From assembly GCF_018739885.1 (NCBI RefSeq), contig NZ_JADOES010000003.1:62001-126000 (forward strand): a stretch of DNA of 64,000 nt, given 5' to 3'. The stretch comes from Leptothoe spongobia TAU-MAC 1115. GTDB taxonomy: Bacteria; Cyanobacteriota; Cyanobacteriia; Phormidesmidales; Phormidesmidaceae. The notes beneath the pieces are model-generated. The model searched no databases, was not told the DNA's origin, and worked only from the letters and a program-made list of their open reading frames with translations. The translations under genes were made by a program, and so were the position numbers. Below are positions 18,264 to 26,515 of this stretch, one piece after another (the first letter of the stretch is position 1; each line of letters starts with the position of its first letter).

Positions 18264-19328
18264 ATAGCTATCAATTTCATCCAGGGTTACCCACTTCACC
18301 TCATCGCATTCAATCGTCTGGGGTTCACCACTAATGTGGGTGCAATTAAACACATTCAGTGTCACCTTAAAGTGGCTATAGGCATGATTGACAGTAATTA
18401 GGCGATCATTTACGACAATCTCGATGCCGAGTTCCTCTTTGATTTCTCGTTTCACACAGTCTTCAACAGTTTCATCGGGCTCGATTTTGCCCCCTGGGAA
18501 TTCCCACAGACCACCGAGTAGGCCTTCTTGCTTACGACGGTCGATGAGAATCCGACCGCTATTGTCATAGATGACGGCGACACCAATTTGCTTGTGAGGC
18601 ACCGGAGCTTTGGCTTCAGACATGGGTAACTCAGACTGTAGATTTTGACGGTAGGCGGTGCAGTAGTCCTGCCATGGACAGAGGAGGCACGATGGACGAT
18701 GACGGGTGCACAAAGTGGCCCCCAAATCCATGATTGCCTGGTTAAAGTCACGGGGCTGTTGCGGGTCCAAAATTTGTTCGGACAACTGCCATAACTCGTT
18801 CATGGCTTTGGCCGGTGGCTTGGGTAGGGCCACCAGACGGGCTAACACCCGTTTTACATTACCATCGAGAATTGCTAGAGGGAGATTGTAGGCGGCACTG
18901 AGAATGCCTCCGGCAGTAGTACGACCAATGCCTGGGAGTGCGATCGCATCCTCAAACCCTGTAGGAAACACGCCATCATGCTGCTCCACAATCAGCTGGG
19001 CAGTCTTATGCAAGTTTCGTGCCCTCGCATAGTAGCCCAGTCCCTCCCAAGCCTTGAGCACGCTTTGCTGTTCTGCCTTGGCCAATTGCTCCACAGTGGG
19101 AAATATTTCTAACCACCGCTGATAGTAAGGCAGCACCGTCTTTACCTGGGTCTGCTGCAACATAATTTCCGAAATCCAAATGGCATAGGGATCTCGACTA
19201 CGCCGCCATGGCAAATCCCGCCCCTGCTCGCCATACCAGGCTAATAAAGCCTGACGTAATACTGGAGCCACATCATCTAAGCTGACAGCCTCACCAAAGA
19301 CTAAAGCAGATGCCTGGGATACAGACAT
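18198..19328 (-). CDS. mutY: A/G-specific adenine glycosylase MutY with intact Nudix domain
   Basis: A 376-residue DNA repair glycosylase that removes A mispaired with 8-oxoG. The catalytic Glu is E54 (ISEIMLQQT), with HhH-GPD LPGIGRTTAGG at 131-141 and catalytic Asp D155 (ILDGNV). The iron-sulfur cysteines are C207, C214, C217 and C223. The C-terminal domain (about 245-370) carries a complete Nudix box, GKIEPDE with REIKEELGI at 280-302, unlike the degenerate box of E. coli MutY. A GTG at 19397 would add 23 residues. I chose the ATG at 19328. The last residues (ALSQS) come from a downstream tandem repeat rather than from the original 3' end. Confidence 0.94.
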   Translation of the reverse strand: MSVSQASALVFGEAVSLDDVAPVLRQALLAWYGEQGRDLPWRRSRDPYAIWISEIMLQQTQVKTVLPYYQRWLEIFPTVEQLAKAEQQSVLKAWEGLGYYARARNLHKTAQLIVEQHDGVFPTGFEDAIALPGIGRTTAGGILSAAYNLPLAILDGNVKRVLARLVALPKPPAKAMNELWQLSEQILDPQQPRDFNQAIMDLGATLCTRHRPSCLLCPWQDYCTAYRQNLQSELPMSEAKAPVPHKQIGVAVIYDNSGRILIDRRKQEGLLGGLWEFPGGKIEPDETVEDCVKREIKEELGIEIVVNDRLITVNHAYSHFKVTLNVFNCTHISGEPQTIECDEVKWVTLDEIDSYPFPKANGQIIDAIKERALSQS

Positions 19329-19478
19329 CTGCCTAGGGCCATATGTGCCGTCGGCGCTATCACGCGCCCGATATCGTTTTTTCTTTACCTCGCCCACAGC
19401 AGCTCGTTACTATCACCGCTTTGATCCTGCCATGGGTAGGTGCTTATAGCATGCTCTATCTGGCAGGGAAATTACCCA

Positions 19479-19835
19479 CTACTCCTGAACATCAGCTCCA
19501 AAGCTGCCCAAGAGAGAGGCTTCCATTGCCAGGCGCTGCTCAGCTCCCTTCAAGAAATAACCTCCCATCATGGCCGAAGCCAGCAAGCGGCCTAAATTTT
19601 CACGACTGGTGGTCACAGAAACATCAAAACCATCCGTTGGCAGACCGCCCAACATACCGATGATATTATGCTCCATTGCCTGCATCACATCCCCTGACAC
19701 AGGGCGCGATAGCTGAGCAATCGTCTCTGGTTCCATTGACTGAACATACTGCATTAGAGAATTACCCTGTACAGCAGCTCCACCCATAAACCCAGAGTCT
19801 GAATTTGTACTGTTGTTCGATTGATTAGTCATCAT
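19479..19835 (-). CDS. DUF760 family protein
   Basis: A 118-residue protein of the cyanobacterial/plastid DUF760 family, function unknown. The N-terminal 25 residues are Asn/Ser-rich. The conserved body includes LMQYVQSMEPETIAQLSRP, DVMQAMEHNIIGMLGGLP and LGRLLASAMMGGYFLKGAEQR. There is no signal peptide or clear membrane segment. It lies upstream of mutY on the same strand, with an 81-base gap to the longest mutY frame. Confidence 0.82.
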   Translation of the reverse strand: MMTNQSNNSTNSDSGFMGGAAVQGNSLMQYVQSMEPETIAQLSRPVSGDVMQAMEHNIIGMLGGLPTDGFDVSVTTSRENLGRLLASAMMGGYFLKGAEQRLAMEASLLGSFGADVQE

Positions 19836-19947
19836 TACCTCACTCGAAACGTGGCTGGTAGCGGCTGTCGGGTCGTTTGCCGCTGTAATGCTAATTTAAC
19901 AAACCTGCCTGAGTTCTCGTAGTGGGCAGAACCGAACTGAGAGGTAG

Positions 19948-20207
19948 GGAATCCTCGCTGTTGAAGGAGAGATATTCGACCATAACGATCAAGTCTATAT
20001 TAACGCGACAGGACGTCTCACCCCTGGCACCCTATCTCTCACCGGTATCAGTTTTATTGAAGACAGTCTTACCGAACTCCCCGACAATCTCGTCAATCCA
20101 GAAACCCTAGCCTCCAGCAGCTGTATTGTCCGCAAAACGACAACAACAGTAGCTTCACCATCGCCGACAGCGACGGTCTGTCGTTCGACGGTCTACAGGT
20201 CAACTAA
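19948..20207 (+). pseudogene. Remnant of a two-partner-secretion (filamentous haemagglutinin-like) adhesin
   Basis: One frame (from 19948) reads EIFDHNDQVYINATGRLTPG, then SLTELPDNLVNPETL and ASSSCIVRK. A shift to the next frame continues NDNNSSFTIADSDGLSFDGL and ends QVN-stop at 20205-20207. This is the C-terminal signature of cyanobacterial TPS exoproteins (LPDxLVNxExLxASSCIxR). There is no start codon and the frame is broken within the Cys-Ile-Val-Arg region, so it is a decayed gene end. Confidence 0.7.
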
Positions 20208-20721
20208 AGCCTCAGCAACGTGTAGTCCATTACCGATAACGACCATGGCCATAGCTCCCAGTTATCGAACCCCACAGCATTGATCAACTGATTGATGGTC
20301 GTTTAGTCATGAGCTGAAAATATAACGGACCAGACTGAAACATATGCTCTTTCCTGGCTGCAAGTCGATGCCCACATCACAGACAAAGCCTTATATTTTG
20401 TTACCAGAGAATTGAATGGTGGGGCTAGCAGCAACCATATTAAATGCCTTCATCAGGGCACAATAGCTTGACTTTAGAAGTATGGATGATGCCATGGATG
20501 AAGCTCTGGTTAACGGTCTAGCTATATTATTCTGAAGCTAGCATGGGTATATTCCCTGAATTGACAGATGTCGTTGTGAAGCAATTGCTGACCCCCAGCC
20601 GAATATATATCAGCTGATCAGTTACCAAGCTTTGCCTGAGATCTTAGGTATCTAAGCTACAATTGTTAAGGTTTTTTACGAAACATTTCTTACTGCTGCT
20701 AGTTCTGGAAGTTCCAATCCA
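20208..20721. other. Gene-free stretch upstream of typA, probably decayed coding DNA
   Basis: No intact frame is seen. A plus-strand stretch near 20335-20470 still reads like protein (ALSWLQVDAHITDKALYF) but has no start and is soon interrupted. It probably belongs to the same decayed region as the adhesin remnant. The last roughly 80 bases should hold the typA promoter, though I cannot name clear boxes. Confidence 0.4.
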
Positions 20722-22518
20722 ATGAGCCTTCCCATCCGTAACGTTGCCATCATCGCTCACGTCGACCATGGCAAAACAACTCTGGTCGATTCTCTGCTTC
20801 AACAATCCGGTATTTTCCGGGAAGGCGAAGACGTTCCCACCTGTGTCATGGACTCCAATGATTTGGAGCGTGAACGCGGTATCACCATTCTTTCCAAGAA
20901 CACAGCAGTTCACTACAAAGACACGCTGATCAATATTATTGACACGCCTGGCCACGCCGATTTTGGTGGCGAGGTGGAACGCGTCTTGGGTATGGTAGAC
21001 GGCTGCATCCTGATTGTGGATGCGAACGAAGGGCCGATGCCCCAGACTCGCTTTGTATTAAAGAAAGCTCTAGAAAAAGGTCTACGCCCCATCGTGGTCG
21101 TAAATAAGATTGACCGGCCTCGGGCAGAGCCTATGGGGGCGGTGGATAAGGTGCTGGATTTGTTTATTGAGCTGGGCGCTGATGATGACCAGTGCGACTT
21201 CCCTTATCTATTTGCCTCGGGCCTGGCTGGCTATGCCAAGAATGAGTTAGAAGACGAAGATAAGGATATGCAGCCTCTGTTTGAGGGAATTTTGCACCAT
21301 GTGCCACCGCCCGTTGGTGATTCTGAGAAGCCCTTGCAGCTACAGGTGACCACCCTGGCTTACTCCGAGTATTTGGGTCGGATCGTCATCGGTAAGGTCC
21401 ATAACGGTACTATCCGTGCTGGTGAACAGATTGCTCTGGTCAAAGAAGACGGCAAAATCGTCAAATCTAAAATTTCGAAGCTGATGGGTTTTGAAGGCCT
21501 ACAGCGCACCGATATTGACGAAGCAACGGCTGGCAACATTGTTGCAGTAGCTGGTTTTGCTGATGCCAACATTGGTGAAACCCTGACATCTCCTGAGAAT
21601 CCTCAAGCATTGCCGCTCATTAAGGTAGATGAGCCAACACTGCAGATGACCTTTGCCGTCAATGATTCTCCCTTTGCCGGTAAAGAAGGTAAGTTCGTTA
21701 CCTCTCGTCAGATTCGAGATCGCCTCATGCGCGAATTAGAAACTAACGTAGCTCTACGTGTTGAGGAAACTGATTCTCCCGACCGCTTTGGTGTCTCGGG
21801 TCGTGGTGAGCTTCACCTGGGTATTTTGATTGAAACCATGCGTCGTGAGGGGTATGAGTTTCAGGTCTCTCAGCCTCAGGTAATTTTTCGGGAAGTGAAC
21901 GGGCAGCCCTGTGAGCCCTATGAGCAGTTAGTAATGGACGTGCCCGAAGATGCCGTAGGTGGCTGTATGGAACGTCTGGGTCAGCGTCGCGGTGAAATGC
22001 AGGACATGATGATGGACGGCAATGGTCGTGCCCAGCTTGAGTTTGTGGTTCCTGCCCGTGGTCTGATTGGCTTTCGAGGTGAGTTTATGCGTCAAACTCG
22101 CGGTGAAGGCATCATGAACCACAGTTTCTTAGACTATCGCCCTATGTCTGGAGATGTGGGTGCTCGTCGTAACGGTGTGCTGATCGCCTTTGAAGAAGGC
22201 GTCTCTACCTTCTATGCCATGAAGAATGCTGAGGATCGAGGCATCTTCTTTATTGAGCCTGGTACCAAGGTGTATAAGGGCATGATCGTTGGGGAGAATA
22301 ATCGCCCCCAGGATCTGGAGCTGAATATCTGTAAGGCAAAGCAACTCACTAACCACCGGGCAGCTAGTGGTGATGAGCTAGTGCAGTTGCAAACACCCCA
22401 AGAAATGGGGTTAGAACGAGCGCTGGAGTATATTGCATCGGATGAGATGGTTGAGGTAACTCCAGAGTCCATTCGTCTGCGCAAGATGCCCAAGAAGAAG
22501 CTGGCCAAAAAGCGTTAA
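20722..22518 (+). CDS. typA: Ribosome-binding translational GTPase TypA/BipA
   Basis: A 598-residue EF-G-like GTPase, the usual length for TypA. G1 AHVDHGKTT is at 12-20, DTPGH at 74-78 and NKID at 128-131. The EF-G III/V-like domains and the C-terminal TypA-specific domain end in a basic tail ([10 protein letters not shown]). The family acts in 50S assembly and cold or stress adaptation. The ATG is at 20722. It is transcribed alone. Confidence 0.97.
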   Translation: MSLPIRNVAIIAHVDHGKTTLVDSLLQQSGIFREGEDVPTCVMDSNDLERERGITILSKNTAVHYKDTLINIIDTPGHADFGGEVERVLGMVDGCILIVDANEGPMPQTRFVLKKALEKGLRPIVVVNKIDRPRAEPMGAVDKVLDLFIELGADDDQCDFPYLFASGLAGYAKNELEDEDKDMQPLFEGILHHVPPPVGDSEKPLQLQVTTLAYSEYLGRIVIGKVHNGTIRAGEQIALVKEDGKIVKSKISKLMGFEGLQRTDIDEATAGNIVAVAGFADANIGETLTSPENPQALPLIKVDEPTLQMTFAVNDSPFAGKEGKFVTSRQIRDRLMRELETNVALRVEETDSPDRFGVSGRGELHLGILIETMRREGYEFQVSQPQVIFREVNGQPCEPYEQLVMDVPEDAVGGCMERLGQRRGEMQDMMMDGNGRAQLEFVVPARGLIGFRGEFMRQTRGEGIMNHSFLDYRPMSGDVGARRNGVLIAFEEGVSTFYAMKNAEDRGIFFIEPGTKVYKGMIVGENNRPQDLELNICKAKQLTNHRAASGDELVQLQTPQEMGLERALEYIASDEMVEVTPESIRLRKMPKKKLAKKR

Positions 22519-23066
22519 TGGATTAGGTGGGAAGCAATAGGGTTCCTGGTTTTGGGGGTAGATGGGTAGATGGGTGCTTGGGAAAGGCGCATTCACTCAT
22601 CTACCCAAATCATGCAACCAGAGGACTGTGACTGTTGCAAGGCTCCTTAATTGAACACTGTCTTTTTAAGAGTCCTGATGGTGAAAGCCATTGGGGCTTT
22701 GTTGTGTCACACAACTTAGGATTTTTGCGCTTTCACCCATCGCCGTATGGCTTGGCGAATTGCCCGACGTCCCTGGTTACGATGATCTTCAATAATTTGA
22801 GGTAGCTGTTTGATGGGCAATATGATAAGTCAGCTGATGAGGCTCTATCGACTATAGAGATGATTACTGCTTGTCAGGACAGGGACAACAGGCCACCGAG
22901 ATTGATGCCGAGCGATCACAACAGACTTTGGCCGAGCAACCAATAAAGTATTGATGTAGGGTGCTGTTAGCGAAGCGTAACGCACCAAATCAAAGTGCTA
23001 TGGCTTTGCTCAATAATCCAGTTAGGAATAATATTCTTATTTATCAAGTACTCAGCCTTACTCCCT
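22519..23066. other. Intergenic region with small hairpins and a 37-codon protein fragment
   Basis: Downstream of typA, GTAGATGGGTAGATGGGT (near 22558) can pair with the CATCTACCC near 22598, and AAAGCC/GGCTTT near 22684-22700 forms a small hairpin. On the minus strand, 22716 to about 22825 reads LPIKQLPQIIEDHRNQGRRA and continues to AQKS-stop. This is an open fragment with no start, bounded upstream by a stop, so it looks like the tail of a lost gene. Confidence 0.4.
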
Positions 23067-23969
23067 ATGTCCCAATCTATATCCATCCAAACTCGCTTCT
23101 GGACATGGCAAGGCTTTCCCATCCGCTACCAAACTTCAGGTACCCAAGGCCCGCCCCTCCTCCTCATCCACGGCTTTGGTGCCCACAGCGATCACTGGCG
23201 CAAAAATCTCACTGACCTCGGCCATACCCACCGCGTCTATGCCATTGACCTCATCGGCTATGGCCAATCCGCCAAACCAGCTCCCGGTACCCCCTTCCAC
23301 TACACCTTCGAAACCTGGGGTCAGCAAGTTATCGATTTCTGCCAAGACATCATCGGCGAACCCACCTTTCTCGTAGGCAACTCCATCGGCTGCATCGTTG
23401 CCATGCAAGCTGCGACGATGGCACCGAACCAAGTCCACGGACTGGTTGTCCTTGACTGCTCCCTACGCCTACTCCACGATCGCAAACGAGCCACTCTCCC
23501 CTGGTACCGTAGCGCTCCCACGCCACTGATCCAGGCTATCCTCAACTACAAGCCCATCGGCAATTTCTTTTTCTCGCAATTAGCCAAACCCAAAACCCTC
23601 AAAAATATCCTACGCCAAGCCTACGGTCGCAAGGAAGCAGTGACCGATGAACTCATCGAACTCCTCTTAGCCCCTGCTCGTGACCCAGCAGCCGTAGATG
23701 TATTCGTCGCCTTTATCAGCTATTCCCAAGGACCGCTCCCCGAAGATTTGCTTCCCCAACTCACCTGTCCAGTGCTAATGCTGTGGGGAAATGCAGACCC
23801 GTGGGAGCCAATTGAACTAGGTCGGGAACTCAGTGAATATAAAGTCGTCGAACAATTCATACCACTCGAAGGAGTGGGCCATTGCCCCCAGGATGAAGCA
23901 CCCGAACTGGTGAATCCATTAATCACCGAATGGGTGCAAAGGAAGGCGGCAACCAGCTTAGTCCAATAA
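23067..23969 (+). CDS. Alpha/beta-fold hydrolase
   Basis: A 300-residue hydrolase. The oxyanion motif HGFG is at 35-38 and the nucleophile elbow GNSIG has S106. The acid is probably the Asp in LWGNADPWEP, and the base the His in EGVGHCPQDE. The start MSQSISIQTRFWTWQG at 23067 is preferred over a GTG 24 codons upstream, which would add a hydrophobic leader in poor context. The family includes plastid and cyanobacterial esterases that act on lipid or pigment side chains; the substrate here is unknown. Confidence 0.85.
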   Translation: MSQSISIQTRFWTWQGFPIRYQTSGTQGPPLLLIHGFGAHSDHWRKNLTDLGHTHRVYAIDLIGYGQSAKPAPGTPFHYTFETWGQQVIDFCQDIIGEPTFLVGNSIGCIVAMQAATMAPNQVHGLVVLDCSLRLLHDRKRATLPWYRSAPTPLIQAILNYKPIGNFFFSQLAKPKTLKNILRQAYGRKEAVTDELIELLLAPARDPAAVDVFVAFISYSQGPLPEDLLPQLTCPVLMLWGNADPWEPIELGRELSEYKVVEQFIPLEGVGHCPQDEAPELVNPLITEWVQRKAATSLVQ

Positions 23970-24139
23970 GACGTGGCTGAGCCGCTTCCCCTTGTACAAA
24001 TGATAGGCGTTATACGCCTCTCCGCTTTCACCTTCCAGCGCCAACAGGGCGTTACTGCTCCAAACTATGGTCTCATCTGTAAGGTTGTGACTGAGTGCAC
24101 TACTTGAGGATCAGCCTATGCTTGAAAGCAGCAACGGCC

Positions 24140-24280
24140 AAAAAAAGTACCCTGGAAACACAGATGTGAATCACAGGGTAGGGGCAACAGTTAAACGCTT
24201 GTGCTATCAACAGAATCGCTTAAATCAACAGTTAAACGCCTGACTCTGTGTCGATTTCTAGACCGTCCGTAACTCAATCA
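24140..24280 (-). ncRNA. Putative small RNA, array copy A
   Basis: Read on the minus strand this is the third and most diverged copy of a tandem element. It shares the block AGCACAAGCGTTTAACTGTT followed by GCCCCTACC with copies B and C. It ends in a hairpin (ACCCTG...CAGGGT) followed by a T-run. The terminator stem differs in sequence from copies B and C but still pairs, which supports selection on RNA structure. The 14-mer GCGTTTAACTGTTG occurs twice in this copy. Transcript ends are inferred. Confidence 0.6.
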
Positions 24281-24372
24281 CAATATAGTCTTTAATGAAT
24301 TCATTAATCAGCGATGCACTACACATCGCTGCTGCTCTCTGCAGGTTCTAACAATCACTGATATTGCGAAAC

Positions 24373-24446
24373 TAATACCACGTCCAAGTTGAAACCTGTA
24401 GTTTCTCCCACGGTAAAACTCCAGTTCTGGACATGGACAAGGTTTA
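24373..24446. repeat. Dispersed palindromic element, copy 1
   Basis: A 74-bp element beginning ACCACGTCCAAGTTGAAACC and ending GGACATGGACAAGGTTTA, with arms that are largely inverted. A second copy lies at 61753-61825 and a 14-bp fragment at 34277-34290. It lies between two copies of the small-RNA array. Confidence 0.75.
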
Positions 24447-24464
24447 TATGCGCCAAGCCTTAAT

Positions 24465-24610
24465 TTAAATAAAAAAGTACCCCGCGAACACTCAATGGCT
24501 CACGAGGTAGGGGCAACAGTTAAACGCTTGTGCTGTCATTAGAATCGCGTAAATAAACGACGAAATCCTCAGTTTTGTGCCGCTTCCTGGAGTGTCCATA
24601 ACTCCGTCTA
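24465..24610 (-). ncRNA. Putative small RNA, array copy B
   Basis: The minus-strand core GCGATTCTAATGACAGCACA through GCCCCTACC is identical to copy C. It ends in a terminator whose stem CCTCGTGA pairs with TCGCGGGG, followed by TACTTTTTTATTT. A conserved upstream block (GTTATGGACACTC) is also shared with copy C, where it overlaps the end of a coding gene. A TTGACT upstream at about 24624-24629 could be a -35 box. Confidence 0.65.
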
Positions 24611-24783
24611 AGGCTGCATTAAGTCAATATGGGTTGAATAGTTTAGTGTCGTACTCATCTTATGACATGAAGATAACGACCATCATTGACGCGTCGTGAG
24701 TGAATCACAACAGACTCTTTAAAACAAGCCCAATCATTGGATAAGTGAAATCGCATTGCTGAGCAGCTGATTCAAACGTTACC

Positions 24784-24930
24784 TTTAAATAAAAAAGTAC
24801 CCCGCGAACACTCAATGGCTCACGAGGTAGGGGCAACAGTTAAACGCTTGTGCTGTCATTAGAATCGCTCAAAAAAAGCTCTAAGCGATTTGGCTTATGC
24901 CGATTTCTAGAGTGTCCATAATCCAATCAC
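24784..24930 (-). ncRNA. Putative small RNA, array copy C
   Basis: This is the first copy in transcription order, lying at the 3' end of the membrane-protein gene. Its conserved 5' block (GGATTATGGACACTCTAG) includes that gene's last codons and stop. A perfect AATCGCT/AGCGATT hairpin encloses the spacer. The core and terminator are identical to copy B. It may be a processed 3'-UTR product or have its own promoter inside the coding end. Confidence 0.6.
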
Positions 24931-25389
24931 TGCCTGAGTTTCAGCAAAGTGAGTCATCATCAGCCCTGTGGCGAGCAACTCTGTGGTGAGACGGCTCAGA
25001 CCTAAGCCCATGAGCGATAAGCAAAGGATTGTGACAAATGCCAAACTGTTCCCAGTATCACGGATCAATAAGTCCACCCGCAGCAGCAATGCCGCAGCTA
25101 GCATTACTAAAAAGTAAATAAAAATCTGAATCCAGGACACGACTACAACAGCCAAGGATGCGACCACTAGTGCCATCACCGTATAGCCAACATCAGACTG
25201 AAATCCTAGCAAGAAAAAGTCGCGTAGGGGTTTCCACATAATGGTCAGCAGAGCTGCCTCAAACACGGCATATACCAACGCAAACCCCCAAATCAGGTCT
25301 GAACTATGGCGAGAATGCAAGAAGGCTCCAAACCCCATATAGGCAAGCAATAAAAGCAGTGATGATAACCAGGGCAAGTTTTTCATCAT
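24907..25389 (-). CDS. Multi-pass membrane protein of unknown function
   Basis: A 160-residue, very hydrophobic protein with about five membrane helices (LPWLSSLLLLLAYMGFGAFL, LIWGFALVYAVFEAALLTIM, VMALVVASLAVVVVSWIQIF and two more). I start at the ATG pair at 25389 (MMKNLPW), which is 8 bases after the upstream ferredoxin stop. The longer frame up to 25443 would overlap that gene. No family is recognised. Co-transcription with the NIL-ferredoxin suggests a related redox or sulfur role, but this is only context. Its 3' end overlaps the first copy of the small-RNA array. Confidence 0.75.
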   Translation of the reverse strand: MMKNLPWLSSLLLLLAYMGFGAFLHSRHSSDLIWGFALVYAVFEAALLTIMWKPLRDFFLLGFQSDVGYTVMALVVASLAVVVVSWIQIFIYFLVMLAAALLLRVDLLIRDTGNSLAFVTILCLSLMGLGLSRLTTELLATGLMMTHFAETQAVIGLWTL

Positions 25390-25397
25390 TGTTGCCC

Positions 25398-25802
25398 TCA
25401 AAGGTTGGTAGAAATCGCCTGGACCGGGCAGGTAGGAATACACTGCTCACAGACAATACACTGAACTCGATTAAAGACTAGCTTGAAGCTGTCTGGGTCA
25501 AGGCGTAATGCACCGGTCGGACACACACCGGTACATAGACCGCAGTGCACACAAAGGTCTTCATCGATTAGGATCTCACGACTAGATAAGGAAACATCGA
25601 TCCCTTGGTTGCGCATCCAGTCAATCGCCTCATCTAGCTGATCGATATCGCCTGATAGCTCGATGACCCCTTTGCCTACTTGATTCGGTGCTACCTGTGC
25701 CCGAATAATATTTGCTGCCACATTAAAATCCTTGGCTAACCGGTAGGTAATGGGCATATTCACTGTCTGTTTTGGAAATGTTAGGGTAACGCGCTTTTTC
25801 AT
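25398..25802 (-). CDS. NIL-domain ferredoxin with two [4Fe-4S] clusters
   Basis: A 134-residue protein. Residues 1-75 form an ACT-like NIL domain (VTLTFPKQTVNMPITYRLAK...GKGVIELSG), related to the methionine-sensing domain of MetN transporters. Residues about 80-132 hold two CxxCxxCxxxCP motifs (CVHCGLCTGVCP and CIVCEQCIPTCP), so two [4Fe-4S] clusters are expected. NIL-ferredoxins occur widely in cyanobacteria and plant-like lineages and are thought to link electron transfer with sulfur amino-acid metabolism. It heads a two-gene minus-strand unit and is divergent from txlA, 53 bases away. Confidence 0.9.
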   Translation of the reverse strand: MKKRVTLTFPKQTVNMPITYRLAKDFNVAANIIRAQVAPNQVGKGVIELSGDIDQLDEAIDWMRNQGIDVSLSSREILIDEDLCVHCGLCTGVCPTGALRLDPDSFKLVFNRVQCIVCEQCIPTCPVQAISTNL

Positions 25803-25855
25803 TCCGTTAGACTGAAGAAGATGCTGTAATGACGCCGTGAGCGCTTTTTTATTCT

Positions 25856-26428
25856 ATGTCGGTTAACTCCTCCGAATCTGAAGGACTGGCTCAACGATTA
25901 CGAAATTTTGTAGTGGTAACTGTTGCCGTCGTCCTGAGTGTGGCTGTTGTTTTGGGTCTACAAACCCGCACACCATCTGCCTCTTTATCGGACATGGCAG
26001 AAGCATCTGTGCCATTAAATCAGGCAATTACTAACGGTAAACCAACACTGGTTGAGTTTTATGCCAACTGGTGTACGAGCTGTCAGGCTATGGCCGGTGA
26101 CTTGCAACAGCTTAAGCATGAGTATCAGCAAGATGTAAACTTCGTCATGCTGAATGTGGATAATAGCAAATGGCTGCCAGAGATGCTCCACTACCGCGTT
26201 GATGGTATTCCTCACTTTGCCTTTCTTGATCAATCAGGCAATGATGCTGGGGCAGCCATGGGAGAAATTCCTCGGGCTGTTCTAGCAGACAACCTGACGG
26301 CCCTTGTAGCTGGAGAAAAACTTCCGTACGCTCAGGCTGAAGGCCAAACATCAGACGTTGAAACAGCACTTGAAGCATCAGGAGCGCCAGACGATCCTCG
26401 TAGCCATGGAGCTCAGGTAGTGCAATAA
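25856..26428 (+). CDS. txlA: Membrane-anchored thioredoxin TxlA/HCF164-like
   Basis: A 190-residue protein with an N-terminal membrane helix (about 18-36, FVVVTVAVVLSVAVVLGL) and a lumen- or periplasm-facing thioredoxin domain. The active site is WCTSC (C73, C76), with the cis-Pro loop DGIPHFAF. The family passes reducing power across the thylakoid membrane for cytochrome maturation and photosystem assembly. The C-terminal 40 residues are polar and poorly conserved. Divergent from the NIL-ferredoxin gene. Confidence 0.9.
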   Translation: MSVNSSESEGLAQRLRNFVVVTVAVVLSVAVVLGLQTRTPSASLSDMAEASVPLNQAITNGKPTLVEFYANWCTSCQAMAGDLQQLKHEYQQDVNFVMLNVDNSKWLPEMLHYRVDGIPHFAFLDQSGNDAGAAMGEIPRAVLADNLTALVAGEKLPYAQAEGQTSDVETALEASGAPDDPRSHGAQVVQ

Positions 26429-26478
26429 GAAGCGACCTCAGCTGCTGAAACAGGAGTAGCGCTATCTATCTCCAGCTC

Positions 26479-26513
26479 GCCACCACTAGCGGTGCTTTGA
26501 AGTTAGTGGTGGC
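26479..26513. terminator. Bidirectional hairpin between txlA and the epimerase gene
   Basis: The arms GCCACCACTA (26479-26488) and TAGTGGTGGC (26504-26513) pair perfectly over 10 bp around a 15-base loop between two convergent genes. The flanks are only mildly T-rich. Confidence 0.6.
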
Positions 26514-26515
26514 AA

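Noticed and set aside
24140..24930. CRISPR or transposon-end interpretation of the triplicated element
   Set aside because: Units are about 140 bases, spaced unequally (roughly 325 and 320 bases) by unrelated DNA, without short regular spacers, cas genes or a transposase; terminators at the same end of each copy fit RNA genes better.
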